NCBI GenBank assembly: GCA_964576535.1
Contig: CAZNWB010000014.1
Location: 1 to 44,520, forward strand
Length of the DNA stretch: 44,520 bases
Source: 2-02-FULL-66-22 sp964576535
Lineage (GTDB): Bacteria; Methylomirabilota; Methylomirabilia; Methylomirabilales; 2-02-FULL-66-22
Direction of reading: 5' to 3'
Shown: positions 30,255 to 39,335 of the stretch, in pieces
Layout: each line of letters opens with the position of its first letter
How positions within the stretch are numbered: the first letter of the stretch is position 1
Translations under genes and position numbers: made by a program
Notes under the pieces: generated by a model
Seen by the model: only the letters and a program-made list of their open reading frames with translations
Told to the model about the DNA's origin: nothing
The model's database searches: none

Positions 30255-32741
30255 CTGGTGATCCACGGGCACTTCTACCAGCCGCCCCGCGAGAACCCCT
30301 GGACCGGGGAGATCGAGCGGCAGGAAAGCGCCGCGCCGTTCCACGATTGGAACGCACGGATCGTGGCCGAGTGCTACGAGCCCAACGCCCGCTCCCGCGT
30401 TCTGGACGAGCACGGCCGCATCCGGGACATTGTCAACAACTACGAGCGGATCAGCTTCAATGTCGGCCCGACACTGCGTTCCTGGCTGAACGAGGCGGCG
30501 CCGGACGTGGTGGCGGCCCTGACCGAGGGCGACCGGGCCAGCCAGAGGCGGCTGGGACACGGCAATGCCGTTGCCCAGGCGTACAACCACATGATTCTGC
30601 CCCTGGCCACCCGGAGGGACCGGCAGACCCAGATCCGCTGGGGGACCCGGGAGTTCGAGGTGCGCTTCGGCCGGCGGCCCGAGGCCATGTGGATGCCTGA
30701 GACGGCCGTGGACGCCCAGAGCATGGAGCTGCTCGTCCAGGCCGGCATGCGCTACGTGATCCTGTCCCCGGCGCAGGCACTCCGCTGGCGCCCCGTGGGA
30801 GAAAGCCGCTGGATCAGCGCGGCCGAGGCGGAACTGGACCCGCGCCGGCCATACCGCTGGCAGTTGCGCGATGCCCAGGGGCGCCCGCAGGGCGACCACG
30901 GGATCGATGTCTGCTTTTATCACGCGCCGCTGTCCCGGGGGATCAGCTTTCAGCACTACCTGCGGGACGCCGGCACCCTGGCCAGCCGCATCGCCGAGGC
31001 GGCGACGGGTGGCCCGCCGGAGCCCCTGATCCTCATCGCCACCGACGGCGAGTCGTTCGGGCATCACGAGAAGTTCGGTGAGATGTGCCTGGCGACGCTC
31101 TTCGCCCGCGAGGCGCCCGCGCGGGGCTTCTCGGTGACCAACCTGGCGGCGTTCCTGGAGACACACCGGCCGACCTGGGAGGTTGAGCTTCTGCCGCAGA
31201 GCGCCTGGAGTTGCTCCCACGGGGTGGGCCGCTGGCGCGAGGACTGCGGCTGCAGCACGGGGGGCGGGCCGGGCTGGACCCAGCGCTGGCGCCGCCCCGT
31301 GCGGGAGGGGCTGGATCGCTTGCGCGATGCCCTGGCGGAAATCTTCGAGGAGGAGACGGCCCCGCTCCTCCAGGATGGATGGGCGGCCCGCGATGACTAC
31401 ATCGAGCTCCTCCTGGATCCCGGCGCCGCGGCCCGGGAAGGCTTCTTCGCCCGCCACGCGAGGCGTCCCCTCTCGGAGGAGGAGCGGGCCCGCGCCCTGC
31501 GCCTTCTGGAGATGCAGCACCAGGCCATGCTCATGTACACGAGCTGCGGATGGTTCTTCTCCGAGATCTCCGGCATCGAGACGGTGCAAAACCTCCGGTA
31601 TGCGTGGCGGGCCATCGAGCTGGCGGAGACCTTCGCCCCCCTGGACCTCGAGGCGGTGCTCCTGGAGCATCTGGGGCGCGCCAAGAGCAACGTCCCCGCG
31701 CACAAGGATGGCCGGCACATCTGGGAGCGAGAGGTGCGGCCCTCTCGCGTCAGGGCCGAGGATGCGACCGCCCGGCTCCTGCTGGAGGGGGTGCTGGGCC
31801 GCGAGGTGACGCCCCAGGTGCGCTTCCGGTGGTCCCTCACGCCCGATCCGATCGCGCGGGAGGACGGTCTCACGCTGGCGGGTGTCCGCGCCGTCTCCCA
31901 GGTGACCGGGGAGACGTTGCGGTTCGCGGGGGGGTGCCGCCGCGAAGGGCGATTCGATTTCCTGGCCGCGATCGCCCCCTGGCCGGCCGCGCTCGGGTGG
32001 GAGGGCTTCGTTCCCGAGGCCAGGACCGCCCTGGGTCCCGGCCACGCGGACCTCACGGCCTGGGTCGGCCGGCACACCGCCCGGCTCGTTCGCCTGCGCG
32101 ATTTCCTTCCGGACGAGCGACGCGCCATCCTGGCGGAGATGCTGGCGGAGACCCAGGAGAGCCTGGCCCACGCCCTGGAGGTCTTGTGCCCGGAGGCCCT
32201 CCCCGTCGCCGAGGCGATGGCGGGGTCCGGGATGGCCCTCCCGACATGGATTCGGGCGTCGCTGGAGGCCACCTGGTCGCGCCAGCTGGCCGAGGCGCTG
32301 GAAAAGCTGGATGGGGTCAGCGACCCGGCGCGCTACACCGCTGCCGTGGATCTGGTGGATCAGGCCCGGCACCTCGGTCTGACCCTGGAGCTTGCGCCGG
32401 CCTCTCTGTGGTTCGGACGGTTGCTGGTGCACCGACTGGAGGCGATCGCCGCGGGGTCGGACGCGCGGGCCTGGCAGGAATACCTGGAGCTGTTGCACAT
32501 CGCCGCGCGCCTCTCCCTTTCCCTGCCGGAGCGATCGCTCCAGGATCGGCTGTTCCAGGTGCTGCGGGAACGCATGCCCGCCCGGCTCCAGGGGTTGAGG
32601 GACGCGCACGATCCGGCCTACGAACTGGTGAGCGCCATCCTGGCGGTTTCCTCCCGGCTGAATCTCCGGACGGAGGAGGCCCGGGAACGGCTGCGCCCCC
32701 TGGAAGAGGGGTTCGCCACGGATCCGAACTACTGGCCCTGA
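30255..32741 (+). CDS. GH57-family glycoside hydrolase with DUF3536 (5' end lost in gap)
   Basis: The visible 828 residues start almost at the natural N terminus (VIHGHFYQPPRENPW, GH57 motif 1). Further motifs are GHGNAVAQAYNHMILPLA, MWMPETAVD (the Glu is the expected nucleophile) and ILIATDGESFGHH (the Asp is the expected acid/base). The long C-terminal half, including LMYTSCGWFFSEISGIETVQ, matches DUF3536. Enzymes of this group are amylase/branching-enzyme-like and act on alpha-glucans, but few have been tested. There is no signal peptide in view; only a few residues are missing. A period-8 array begins 12 bases after the stop. Confidence 0.9.
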   Translation: MVIHGHFYQPPRENPWTGEIERQESAAPFHDWNARIVAECYEPNARSRVLDEHGRIRDIVNNYERISFNVGPTLRSWLNEAAPDVVAALTEGDRASQRRLGHGNAVAQAYNHMILPLATRRDRQTQIRWGTREFEVRFGRRPEAMWMPETAVDAQSMELLVQAGMRYVILSPAQALRWRPVGESRWISAAEAELDPRRPYRWQLRDAQGRPQGDHGIDVCFYHAPLSRGISFQHYLRDAGTLASRIAEAATGGPPEPLILIATDGESFGHHEKFGEMCLATLFAREAPARGFSVTNLAAFLETHRPTWEVELLPQSAWSCSHGVGRWREDCGCSTGGGPGWTQRWRRPVREGLDRLRDALAEIFEEETAPLLQDGWAARDDYIELLLDPGAAAREGFFARHARRPLSEEERARALRLLEMQHQAMLMYTSCGWFFSEISGIETVQNLRYAWRAIELAETFAPLDLEAVLLEHLGRAKSNVPAHKDGRHIWEREVRPSRVRAEDATARLLLEGVLGREVTPQVRFRWSLTPDPIAREDGLTLAGVRAVSQVTGETLRFAGGCRREGRFDFLAAIAPWPAALGWEGFVPEARTALGPGHADLTAWVGRHTARLVRLRDFLPDERRAILAEMLAETQESLAHALEVLCPEALPVAEAMAGSGMALPTWIRASLEATWSRQLAEALEKLDGVSDPARYTAAVDLVDQARHLGLTLELAPASLWFGRLLVHRLEAIAAGSDARAWQEYLELLHIAARLSLSLPERSLQDRLFQVLRERMPARLQGLRDAHDPAYELVSAILAVSSRLNLRTEEARERLRPLEEGFATDPNYWP

Positions 32742-32753
32742 CTGGAGCAAGCT

Positions 32754-32883
32754 GGCAATCAGGCAATTGGGCGATCCGGCAACTAGGCCCTCAGCAACAA
32801 CCCGATTGCCAGATTGCCGTGTGCGTGAGAGCCGCGAAACGTGAAGCGTGAAACGTCATTGGCCCCCGACCCCCGACCCCCGA
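32754..32883. repeat. Period-8 inverted array followed by two period-7 arrays
   Basis: GGCAATCA-GGCAATTG-GGCGATCC-GGCAACTA and the reverse words GATTGCCA/GATTGCCG span 32754-32820. CGCGAAA-CGTGAAG-CGTGAAA-CGTCATT follows, then three exact CCCCCGA units (32863-32883). Three word families of the same style sit within 130 bases, ahead of the DUF502 gene. Confidence 0.75.
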
Positions 32884-32890
32884 ACGTGAG

Positions 32891-33517
32891 ATGACGAACA
32901 TCCGGCGGCAGTTGCAGATCAAGTTCGTGACCGGGCTCCTGGTCATCGTGCCCATCGCGGTGACCGTCTGGACCTTCTGGGAGCTGTTCACCTTCGTGGA
33001 CGGGCTGCTGGCGCCGACGGTCGCCGACAGGTTGGGGCGCCATGTCCCCGGAGTCGGCTTGCTGGTGGCGATCCTGCTGGTCCTGCTCATGGGGATCCTG
33101 GCCACGAACATGGTCGGGCGGCGAATCCTCGGGTGGCTGGACAGCCTGCTGTACCGGATCCCCATTTTCCGGAATGTCTATTCGGCCGTGAAGCAACTGC
33201 TGAACGCCTTCTCGCCCGACAACCTGGTGGCCTTCAAGGAATTCGTCCTGGTCCAGCACGGGGAGAAGGGGAGGTACTGCTTCGGCTTCTTGACGGGCGA
33301 GGTCGCCCTGCAGGGCGGCAGCGGCGAGACGGAGCCCCTGGTGGCCGTCTACGTTCCCACCAACCACCTGTACCTGGGAGACATCGTGCTGGTGCGGCGC
33401 GAGGACATCATCCTGACCCAGCTGACGATTCCCCAGGGCATCCAGGTCATTCTCTCGGGGGGCATCAGCATCCCCCAACTCCTGCGCCAGAAGCTCCCGG
33501 ACATGGATCGCAGGTAA
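32891..33517 (+). CDS. DUF502 membrane protein
   Basis: The 208-residue protein has two membrane helices (~14-40, FVTGLLVIVPIAVTVWTFWELF; ~55-75, VGLLVAILLVLLMGILA). The DUF502 signatures are IPIFRNVYSAVKQLLNAF (~92-109) and VYVPTNHLYLGDIVLVRRED (~153-172). A soluble part lies on one face of the cytoplasmic membrane. The family is uncharacterised, widespread in diderm bacteria. It is flanked by intergenic repeat arrays on both sides. Confidence 0.88.
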   Translation: MTNIRRQLQIKFVTGLLVIVPIAVTVWTFWELFTFVDGLLAPTVADRLGRHVPGVGLLVAILLVLLMGILATNMVGRRILGWLDSLLYRIPIFRNVYSAVKQLLNAFSPDNLVAFKEFVLVQHGEKGRYCFGFLTGEVALQGGSGETEPLVAVYVPTNHLYLGDIVLVRREDIILTQLTIPQGIQVILSGGISIPQLLRQKLPDMDRR

Positions 33518-33548
33518 GCGCTGGCCAGCGCCAGACCAATGTAAAATT

Positions 33549-33669
33549 TCAAACCGACAACCGACAACCGATCAATTGGCCGGTTCTCGGTTGTCGGTTG
33601 TCCGTTGTCCATTGGTGTTGTCAGTTGTCGGTTTTTCATTGGGGGTGTCAGTAGCCAATTTTCAATTGG
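33549..33669. repeat. Period-7 inverted array (CCGACAA / TGTCGGT words)
   Basis: CCGACAA-CCGACAA-CCGATCAATTGG is followed by the complementary series TCTCGGT-TGTCGGT-TGTCCGT-TGTCCAT and a second run TGTCAGT-TGTCGGT-TTTTCAT-TGG. It shares words with 25565-25709 and lies between DUF502 and the CorC-like gene. Confidence 0.75.
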
Positions 33670-33682
33670 CACGGAGTGCGTC

Positions 33683-35044
33683 ATGGAGGCATTGGTGTTT
33701 CCGACCCTGTGGCAGGAGGCGGTCCTCATCGGGACCTTCATCCTGCTGAACGGTTTCTTTGCCGGGGCGGAGATCGCCCTGATCTCCGCGCGGCGGAGCC
33801 GGATCCAGCAACTGGCCGCAGAGGGCGACGGCCGGGCGGAGCGCGTGGCGCTGCTCCAGGCGGATCCGGACCGCTTCCTGGCCACGGTGCAGATCGGTGT
33901 GACCTTCGTCGGGACGTTTGCCTCGGCCGTGGGTGGCGCCGCGGCCGTCCGCGCCATCTCGCCCCTGATCCGCGAGCTCCCCGTGCCGTGGCTCCGCGCC
34001 GCGGCCGAACCCCTCGCCCTGGGGGCGGTAGTCGTCGTCATCACCTACGTGATGCTGATCCTGGGCGAACTCGCGCCAAAGTCCCTGGGCCTGCGCCATG
34101 CCGTCCCCTTTTCCCTGTGGGTGGCGGGACCCATTGACCGTCTGTCGCGCCTCACCTCTCTCCTGGTCCGGTTCCTCACCGCGTCGAATCGCTTGGTGCT
34201 GCGCCTCCTGGGTCAGAAGGGGGCCGGGGAGCGGGCCTTCGTCTCCGAGGAGGAGGTGAAGCACATGCTCCAGGAGGGCCGGGTCCAGGGGGTGTTCGAC
34301 CAGACGGAGCAGGAGCTGATCCACAGCGTCTTCGAGTTCACCGAGGCCTCGGTGAAGGAGGTCATGATTCCCCAGCCCCGCATCCAGGCCATTGATGTGG
34401 ACACGCCCGTGGACCAGGTCCTGGCCTACATCATCGAGACCGGCAAGTCCCGCTATCCGGTCTACCGCAACACCCTGGACGAGGTCCTGGGAATCCTCTA
34501 CGACAAGGACCTGTTCCGTCTGCTGGCGGAGAAGAAGCCTATCGTGCTGACGGAGATCCTGCGGCCGGCCTACTTCGCGCCCGAGACCGCGCAGGTGAGC
34601 CACCTCCTCAAGGAGATGCAGAAGCGCCGGATGCCCATGGCCTTGGTCGTGGACGAGTACGGCGGCGTGGAGGGGCTGGTCACCATCGAGGACCTGATCG
34701 AGGAGATCGTCGGGGAGATCCGGGACGAGGCCGACCGGGAGCAGCGACCGGTGGAGCGCCTGCGGGACGGCTCGTACCTCGTGGACGCCTCGCTCAGCAT
34801 CCGCGACTTGGCGGAGCAGCACCACCTGCAGTTCCCGGAGTCGGCGGAATACGAGTCCCTGGCGGGGTTCGTGCTCTCCCAGCTGCAACGCATCCCGCGC
34901 GGTGGGGAGATCGTGACGCACCAGGACTGGCGCCTGACGATCGTGGACATGGACGGGCGGCGCATCGCCCGCGTCAAGATCGAACGCCGCGGGCGCAGCG
35001 AGGGTCCCACCCGCCCAAAGGAAGGCTCCAAGGATCCCCGATGA
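33683..35044 (+). CDS. CorC/HlyC-family transporter (DUF21 + CBS pair + CorC_HlyC domain)
   Basis: The 453-residue protein has an N-terminal DUF21 (CNNM) membrane domain with four helices (~5-175, with LLNGFFAGAEIALISARRSRI and GELAPKSLGLRHAVPF). A pair of CBS domains (~210-330, VMIPQPRIQAIDVDTPVDQ and MPMALVVDEYGGVEGLVTIEDLIEEIVGEI) and a C-terminal CorC_HlyC domain (~355-435) follow. The family handles magnesium or cobalt efflux; some members are called hemolysins without good evidence. ATG at 33683 is chosen because GGAG lies six bases upstream; an in-frame upstream start reads through repeat DNA. It overlaps the AsmA-like gene by ATGA. Confidence 0.9.
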   Translation: MEALVFPTLWQEAVLIGTFILLNGFFAGAEIALISARRSRIQQLAAEGDGRAERVALLQADPDRFLATVQIGVTFVGTFASAVGGAAAVRAISPLIRELPVPWLRAAAEPLALGAVVVVITYVMLILGELAPKSLGLRHAVPFSLWVAGPIDRLSRLTSLLVRFLTASNRLVLRLLGQKGAGERAFVSEEEVKHMLQEGRVQGVFDQTEQELIHSVFEFTEASVKEVMIPQPRIQAIDVDTPVDQVLAYIIETGKSRYPVYRNTLDEVLGILYDKDLFRLLAEKKPIVLTEILRPAYFAPETAQVSHLLKEMQKRRMPMALVVDEYGGVEGLVTIEDLIEEIVGEIRDEADREQRPVERLRDGSYLVDASLSIRDLAEQHHLQFPESAEYESLAGFVLSQLQRIPRGGEIVTHQDWRLTIVDMDGRRIARVKIERRGRSEGPTRPKEGSKDPR

Positions 35045-38000
35045 CGCGGGTGCGTTCCCTCCGTGGGCGGCTCCGTCTTCTCCGGCTCGCCGTCCTGGTG
35101 GCGCTGGGCCTGGGCCTGGGGATCCTGGCCCTGAGCCAGACCTCCGCCGTCCGCCAGCGCGCCCACCGCTGGACCGAAGCACGCCTCCAGGAGATCCTGC
35201 GGCGCGAGGTCCGGGTGGACGGGGTGAGGCTTCAGCCATGGGCTGGACGGCTGGATGTCAGCGGGATCCGGGTGGCCAGCGGCCGGAGGCTGGCCGAGGG
35301 AGTCCTCTTCTCGGCCGAGACCATCCAGGCGCGGTGGAGCTGGACCGCTCTCCTCCGGCGCCAGCTGGTCTTCCGGCACATCACGCTCATCCGACCCCGT
35401 TTCACACCGCCGGCAGGCGCAGCCCCTGGCCTCAGCGTGCAGAACGGACTGTCCTGGCTGCTCCGGCCGCACGCGATTGAATCGGGGGGATGGGTCCTAC
35501 GGGTGCGCGGCGCCACCGTGGTGGACGGCCAGGCAGCCTGGACCGATTCGAATGGGGCGCCGGGTCGCGTCGAAGGCCTGGAGGGAGCGTTCGCCTGGAA
35601 CGACGGGCCGGTGGCTGATGGCACGTCCACGGTCCAGTTGCAGGCGGCCCACCTGACGATCGCTCGCGGCGACGGCACCCATCGGCTTGACCAGATCCAC
35701 CTGCAGGCAGGGGGAACGGCCGAGGCCGTCACGGTCAGCGCGGCCGCTTTCCAGCTGGCCGGCGCCCGGGTCACGGCGCGCGGCCGCATCGCCTCTCCCG
35801 TGCGCGATCCCCGACTTGACCTCGAACTGGGCGTCCAGGCCCCTCTCACCGCCGTCCTCGCGCTTTTTGGCTCCGACCGGCAGATCGACGGCACCCTCAT
35901 GCTGGACGGCCGGCTGGAGGGACCGTGGGAGCAGGCGGCCTTCCAGGGAGCAGGCCGGCTCCAGCTCGGGAAAGAGCGGGAGCACGGCGAGGCGCTGCCC
36001 TTCTCCCTGCGCTGGGGGGACGGGCGCGTCGAGGTCGCAACGCTGGGTGCTCCCGCTGGGCGGGACGGGTCGTTTGAGGGGGTGTTGTCGCTCACGCCCA
36101 CGACGGGCCTCTACCAGGTGCGCGCCCGCCTGACCAATACGAATCTCGCGGCGCTGGCGGGGCTGCCGCTCGGGCTCCCGTGGTGGCACGCCGATGTGCC
36201 CTTGCCTCCCGAGGTGCGGGGGAGGCTCACCGGCGATGTGGACCTCTCGGGGCAGGGCACCGATCTGACGACGGTACGCGGGCATGCGGCCTTTTCCGTG
36301 GAAGGCCTGGCCCTGAAAGGCGAGACACCGAGCGGGCGGCTCGAGGCGCGGATCGTGGCGACCGACTCGCGCCTGGAAGTGGAGACCTTCACGCTACGGA
36401 CTGCGGGTGGAGAGGTCCAGGGCCGCGGGGGCCTGAGCTTTTCCACGGGCAAGCTGGAGCTCCCGTTGCGGGCGAATCTCTGGGACGTGAGTACGTTTGC
36501 CCGGGGATTCGGGGCGACCTTCCTCGCGGGGCGAGCCACCCTCGCGGGACGCATTACCGGCACGCGAGAGGCACCACACCTCTTGGGGCGGCTCACCTGG
36601 CGCGAGGCGCAGATCGCCGGACAGCCCTTTGATCTCATCGAGGGGGACATCGATGTCGCCCACCGCTGGCTGCGGACGACGCGCCTCCTGGCACGCACGG
36701 GGAGGAGCACGGCAAGGATCCGGGGGAGCCTGCAGGCCCTGGGGACGATGCCGCTCCGTCGCCTGAATCCGATGCGGGATCTGGCCCTGGACATCCAGGG
36801 CCACCTGAATCCCGCACGGACGGCCGACTTTACATGGCTCCTGCCCGATGAGCTGGAGATTCGGGGTGCGTTCCGGGCGGCCGGCCGGATCGCGGGGACG
36901 CTGGAGTCGCTCACCGGCGAGGTCGAGGTATCCCTGGAGAACGTCCAGACGTGGAGGGAATCCTGGCGGCGAGGGGAAGCGCTGTTTCAATTCCGTCAAG
37001 GCGGCGTGGAGATCACTCGCATCCTGCTGCGCCGCAGGGCCGAGCAGCTGACCGGTCAGATCACCGTGGAGGCAGGGGGCGCCCTCCGGGGACGCCTTTC
37101 GAGCACCGCCATGGACGTGGCGCGGGTCGGCTCACTTTCGGGCGCGCACCTCGGGGGCCAGGCCAGCTTCCGCCTGGACGTCCAGGGGACACTGCGGAAT
37201 ACCGTCACGCTGGGGCAGGTCACCGCCAGCGCGCTCTCCTACCAGGAGATCCCGCTGGGTCCCGCCACGGCGACTTTCAAGCTCGAGCGGAAAGCGGTGG
37301 ACATGGACCTCGCGCTCCGGGAGGGGACGCATCGGCTTCGGCTGAGCGTCGGACCGCCATCGGATCGGAGCGTCAAGGGAGAGTTGACCCTCACGGACGC
37401 GGACCTGGACCTGGTTGTCCGAGTGGCCGAGATCGAAGTGCTCCGGGCTTGGCCGGGCCGGGCGAGCGGGCGGATCCTCTTCCGTGGGCCAGGCCAGACC
37501 GCTCCCTTGGCGTCGGGTGAGGCGGAGTTCTCGAGGGTTCGCCTGTCTCAGGGCGAGGAATCCTGGGAGAACCGTGGGCCAGTCCGCGTGAGCTGGAGCG
37601 GGCCAGCGGTCACGCTCCATCAACTGGTGCTCCGATCCGCCCAGGGAGAGTTCGACCTCCGCGGGATCGTGTCCGAGGACGGCCAGAGCGACCTCAGCGT
37701 GACGGGGCGGCTTCCCCTGATGGCCCTGGCGCGGGTCCTTCCGGTGATGCATCCGACGGGAGGTATTGCAGATGCCAACCTGCGACTTCGCGGACGACGG
37801 AGCGCCCTCGAGCCCCGCGGCACGCTGGAGATCCAGCGGGGGCGCTTCAGCGTGACAGGCGTCCCGGCCGAGTTCCGGGAGGCGCGGGTCACGCTGAGCC
37901 TCGAGGGGAACCTCGCCCGGATCCGAGACTGGCAGGCACAGCTCGCCGAGGGGCGCTTCCGCGGTACGGGCGAGATCGGCTGGAGTGCTGGGCGCTGGAA

Positions 38001-38700
38001 GCTCCGCCTCACCTTCCAGGAGAATGGGGGGCAGGCGGAACAGCTCTTGTCCGGACTCTACGGGGGGAAAGGGGAGGTGACGGGAAGCCTCACCCTGGGC
38101 GGGGTCCTGACGAGCCAGGGGGAGGACGCGGCCGACTTTTGGCGGAACCTGAGCGGAGACCTCACGCTGGCCATGCGGGACGGGCGGATCGGGCACTACA
38201 CCGTTACGGCCAGGATCCTCGCCCTGCTGAACATGGCGCAGCTTCTCGAGCTCAAGGAACCCGAGCCGGCGGGGGAGGGGATGCCGTATCAGAGCCTCAC
38301 GGCGGACATCAAGATCGCCGGGGGCGTCGCCCGGACGGAGAACCTGGTCCTGGAGAGCCGGGCCATGAAAGTGAACGCCGTCGGCCATGCCAACCTGGCC
38401 GAGGAGATGGTGGATCTCACCGTGGCGGTCAAGCCGTTCCAGAACGTGGACCGCATCATCACCCAGATACCCGTCGCGGGGTGGCTCCTGGGCGGGAAAG
38501 AGCAGAGCCTCGTCGTCGCCTACTACCAGGTCACCGGCCCCCTGCGGGATCCGCAAGTGACGCCGATCCCATTCAAGTCCGTCGCCCGGAACATCTTCGG
38601 CATCTTCCGCAACCTGCTGGAGATCCCCGAGGCGCTCACCGGCCCGTACGAGGACCTCCCGCCGCAGCCGGTCAAGCCGGACGAGAGCCAGAAGAAATGA
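35041..38700 (+). CDS. AsmA-like (YhdP/TamB-related) envelope lipid-transfer protein
   Basis: The 1219-residue protein begins with a basic N terminus and a single helix (~16-32, AVLVALGLGLGILAL). A very long beta-strand-rich periplasmic region follows, with repeated patterns such as LDLELGVQAPLTAV and TGDVDLSGQG. It ends in an AsmA-like C-terminal domain (~1030-1200: LSGDLTLAMRDGRIG, LVLESRAMKVNAVGHANL, VDRIITQIPVAGWLLGG). Such proteins form hydrophobic-groove bridges for phospholipid transport from inner to outer membrane. It is coupled to the CorC-like gene. Together with mlaEFD about 6 kb upstream it adds a second lipid-transfer route to this region. Confidence 0.85.
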   Translation: MTRVRSLRGRLRLLRLAVLVALGLGLGILALSQTSAVRQRAHRWTEARLQEILRREVRVDGVRLQPWAGRLDVSGIRVASGRRLAEGVLFSAETIQARWSWTALLRRQLVFRHITLIRPRFTPPAGAAPGLSVQNGLSWLLRPHAIESGGWVLRVRGATVVDGQAAWTDSNGAPGRVEGLEGAFAWNDGPVADGTSTVQLQAAHLTIARGDGTHRLDQIHLQAGGTAEAVTVSAAAFQLAGARVTARGRIASPVRDPRLDLELGVQAPLTAVLALFGSDRQIDGTLMLDGRLEGPWEQAAFQGAGRLQLGKEREHGEALPFSLRWGDGRVEVATLGAPAGRDGSFEGVLSLTPTTGLYQVRARLTNTNLAALAGLPLGLPWWHADVPLPPEVRGRLTGDVDLSGQGTDLTTVRGHAAFSVEGLALKGETPSGRLEARIVATDSRLEVETFTLRTAGGEVQGRGGLSFSTGKLELPLRANLWDVSTFARGFGATFLAGRATLAGRITGTREAPHLLGRLTWREAQIAGQPFDLIEGDIDVAHRWLRTTRLLARTGRSTARIRGSLQALGTMPLRRLNPMRDLALDIQGHLNPARTADFTWLLPDELEIRGAFRAAGRIAGTLESLTGEVEVSLENVQTWRESWRRGEALFQFRQGGVEITRILLRRRAEQLTGQITVEAGGALRGRLSSTAMDVARVGSLSGAHLGGQASFRLDVQGTLRNTVTLGQVTASALSYQEIPLGPATATFKLERKAVDMDLALREGTHRLRLSVGPPSDRSVKGELTLTDADLDLVVRVAEIEVLRAWPGRASGRILFRGPGQTAPLASGEAEFSRVRLSQGEESWENRGPVRVSWSGPAVTLHQLVLRSAQGEFDLRGIVSEDGQSDLSVTGRLPLMALARVLPVMHPTGGIADANLRLRGRRSALEPRGTLEIQRGRFSVTGVPAEFREARVTLSLEGNLARIRDWQAQLAEGRFRGTGEIGWSAGRWKLRLTFQENGGQAEQLLSGLYGGKGEVTGSLTLGGVLTSQGEDAADFWRNLSGDLTLAMRDGRIGHYTVTARILALLNMAQLLELKEPEPAGEGMPYQSLTADIKIAGGVARTENLVLESRAMKVNAVGHANLAEEMVDLTVAVKPFQNVDRIITQIPVAGWLLGGKEQSLVVAYYQVTGPLRDPQVTPIPFKSVARNIFGIFRNLLEIPEALTGPYEDLPPQPVKPDESQKK

Positions 38701-38716
38701 ACCGCCCAGTGGACAT

Positions 38717-38756
38717 GGCAATCCGGCAATTAGGCAACTGGGCAACCTGGAACTCC
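38717..38756. repeat. Period-8 word array after the AsmA-like gene (one arm)
   Basis: GGCAATCC-GGCAATTA-GGCAACTG-GGCAACCT-GGAACTCC is in 8-base register, and GAACCGCC precedes it at the stop codon, as at the left end of the 163-bp element. The right arm is absent; instead GGGTACAGGGTACCC follows. It looks like a partial copy of the element. Confidence 0.65.
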
Positions 38757-38831
38757 GGATTCCCGGGTACAGGGTACCCTCCGGGTGAGGTGCGCCAGGA
38801 TACACTTGGGCAAGACGGAGGCAAACGGAGT

Positions 38832-39335
38832 ATGCGCGGGGTGCTGAGGGCGTTGCTTGGGACGGCGATCCTCCTGGGGGCTGGGTTCTCGCCGGATGTC
38901 TCAGGCGTGAAGGCGTGGCCGCGTGTTGTATCGAGGGTGTGGGCGGCGGAGGTGGCCTGCCGGCCGACGGCGCCCGACTCCGAGGGTCCGTTCTACACGA
39001 CCAACGCCCCCGAGCGGTCGAGCATCGGGCGCGGCCTGGTGATGACAGGCGTCGTCCGCGCGGTCGGGAGCTGCGCGGCCATCCCGCGCGCGCGGATTGA
39101 GTGGTGGCAAGCCAATTCCCAGGGGCAGTACGACGACGCGCATCGGGCCAGCCAGGCGGCCGACGCCGAGGGAAAGTTCCGCTTCGAGACCAATTTCCCC
39201 GGGAGATACCCCGGGCGCCCGCCCCACCTCCACGTCAAAGTCTCGGCCCCCGGGCACCGGACGCTCACGACGCAACTCTACCCAAAGCCGGGCCAGACCG
39301 AGATCCCCTTCGACTTCGTCCTCCGCCCGCAGTAG
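38832..39335 (+). CDS. Exported intradiol ring-cleavage dioxygenase-like protein
   Basis: The 167-residue product has a signal peptide (VLRALLGTAILLGAGF, cleavage near VWAAE) and a core like intradiol dioxygenases, which use ferric iron bound by two Tyr and two His. Visible motifs are APDSEGPFYTTNAPER, RIEWWQANSQGQYDDA, FRFETNFPGRYPGRPPHLHVKVSAPGH (Tyr and H-x-H ligands) and TLTTQLYPK. It is shorter than catechol or protocatechuate dioxygenases (~230-300 residues), as are many exported members of unknown substrate. ATG at 38832 follows ACGGAG. It appears monocistronic. Confidence 0.85.
   Translation: MRGVLRALLGTAILLGAGFSPDVSGVKAWPRVVSRVWAAEVACRPTAPDSEGPFYTTNAPERSSIGRGLVMTGVVRAVGSCAAIPRARIEWWQANSQGQYDDAHRASQAADAEGKFRFETNFPGRYPGRPPHLHVKVSAPGHRTLTTQLYPKPGQTEIPFDFVLRPQ

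Noticed and set aside
29097..32750. A 1217-residue open frame on the minus strand opposite mlaD and GH57
   Set aside because: It mirrors the codon pattern of the real genes in high-GC DNA, crosses the N gap and shows no domain motifs.
33662..35239. A 525-residue minus-strand open frame opposite the CorC-like gene
   Set aside because: It is a shadow of the plus-strand gene with His/Leu/Arg-rich repeats typical of antisense GC-rich frames.
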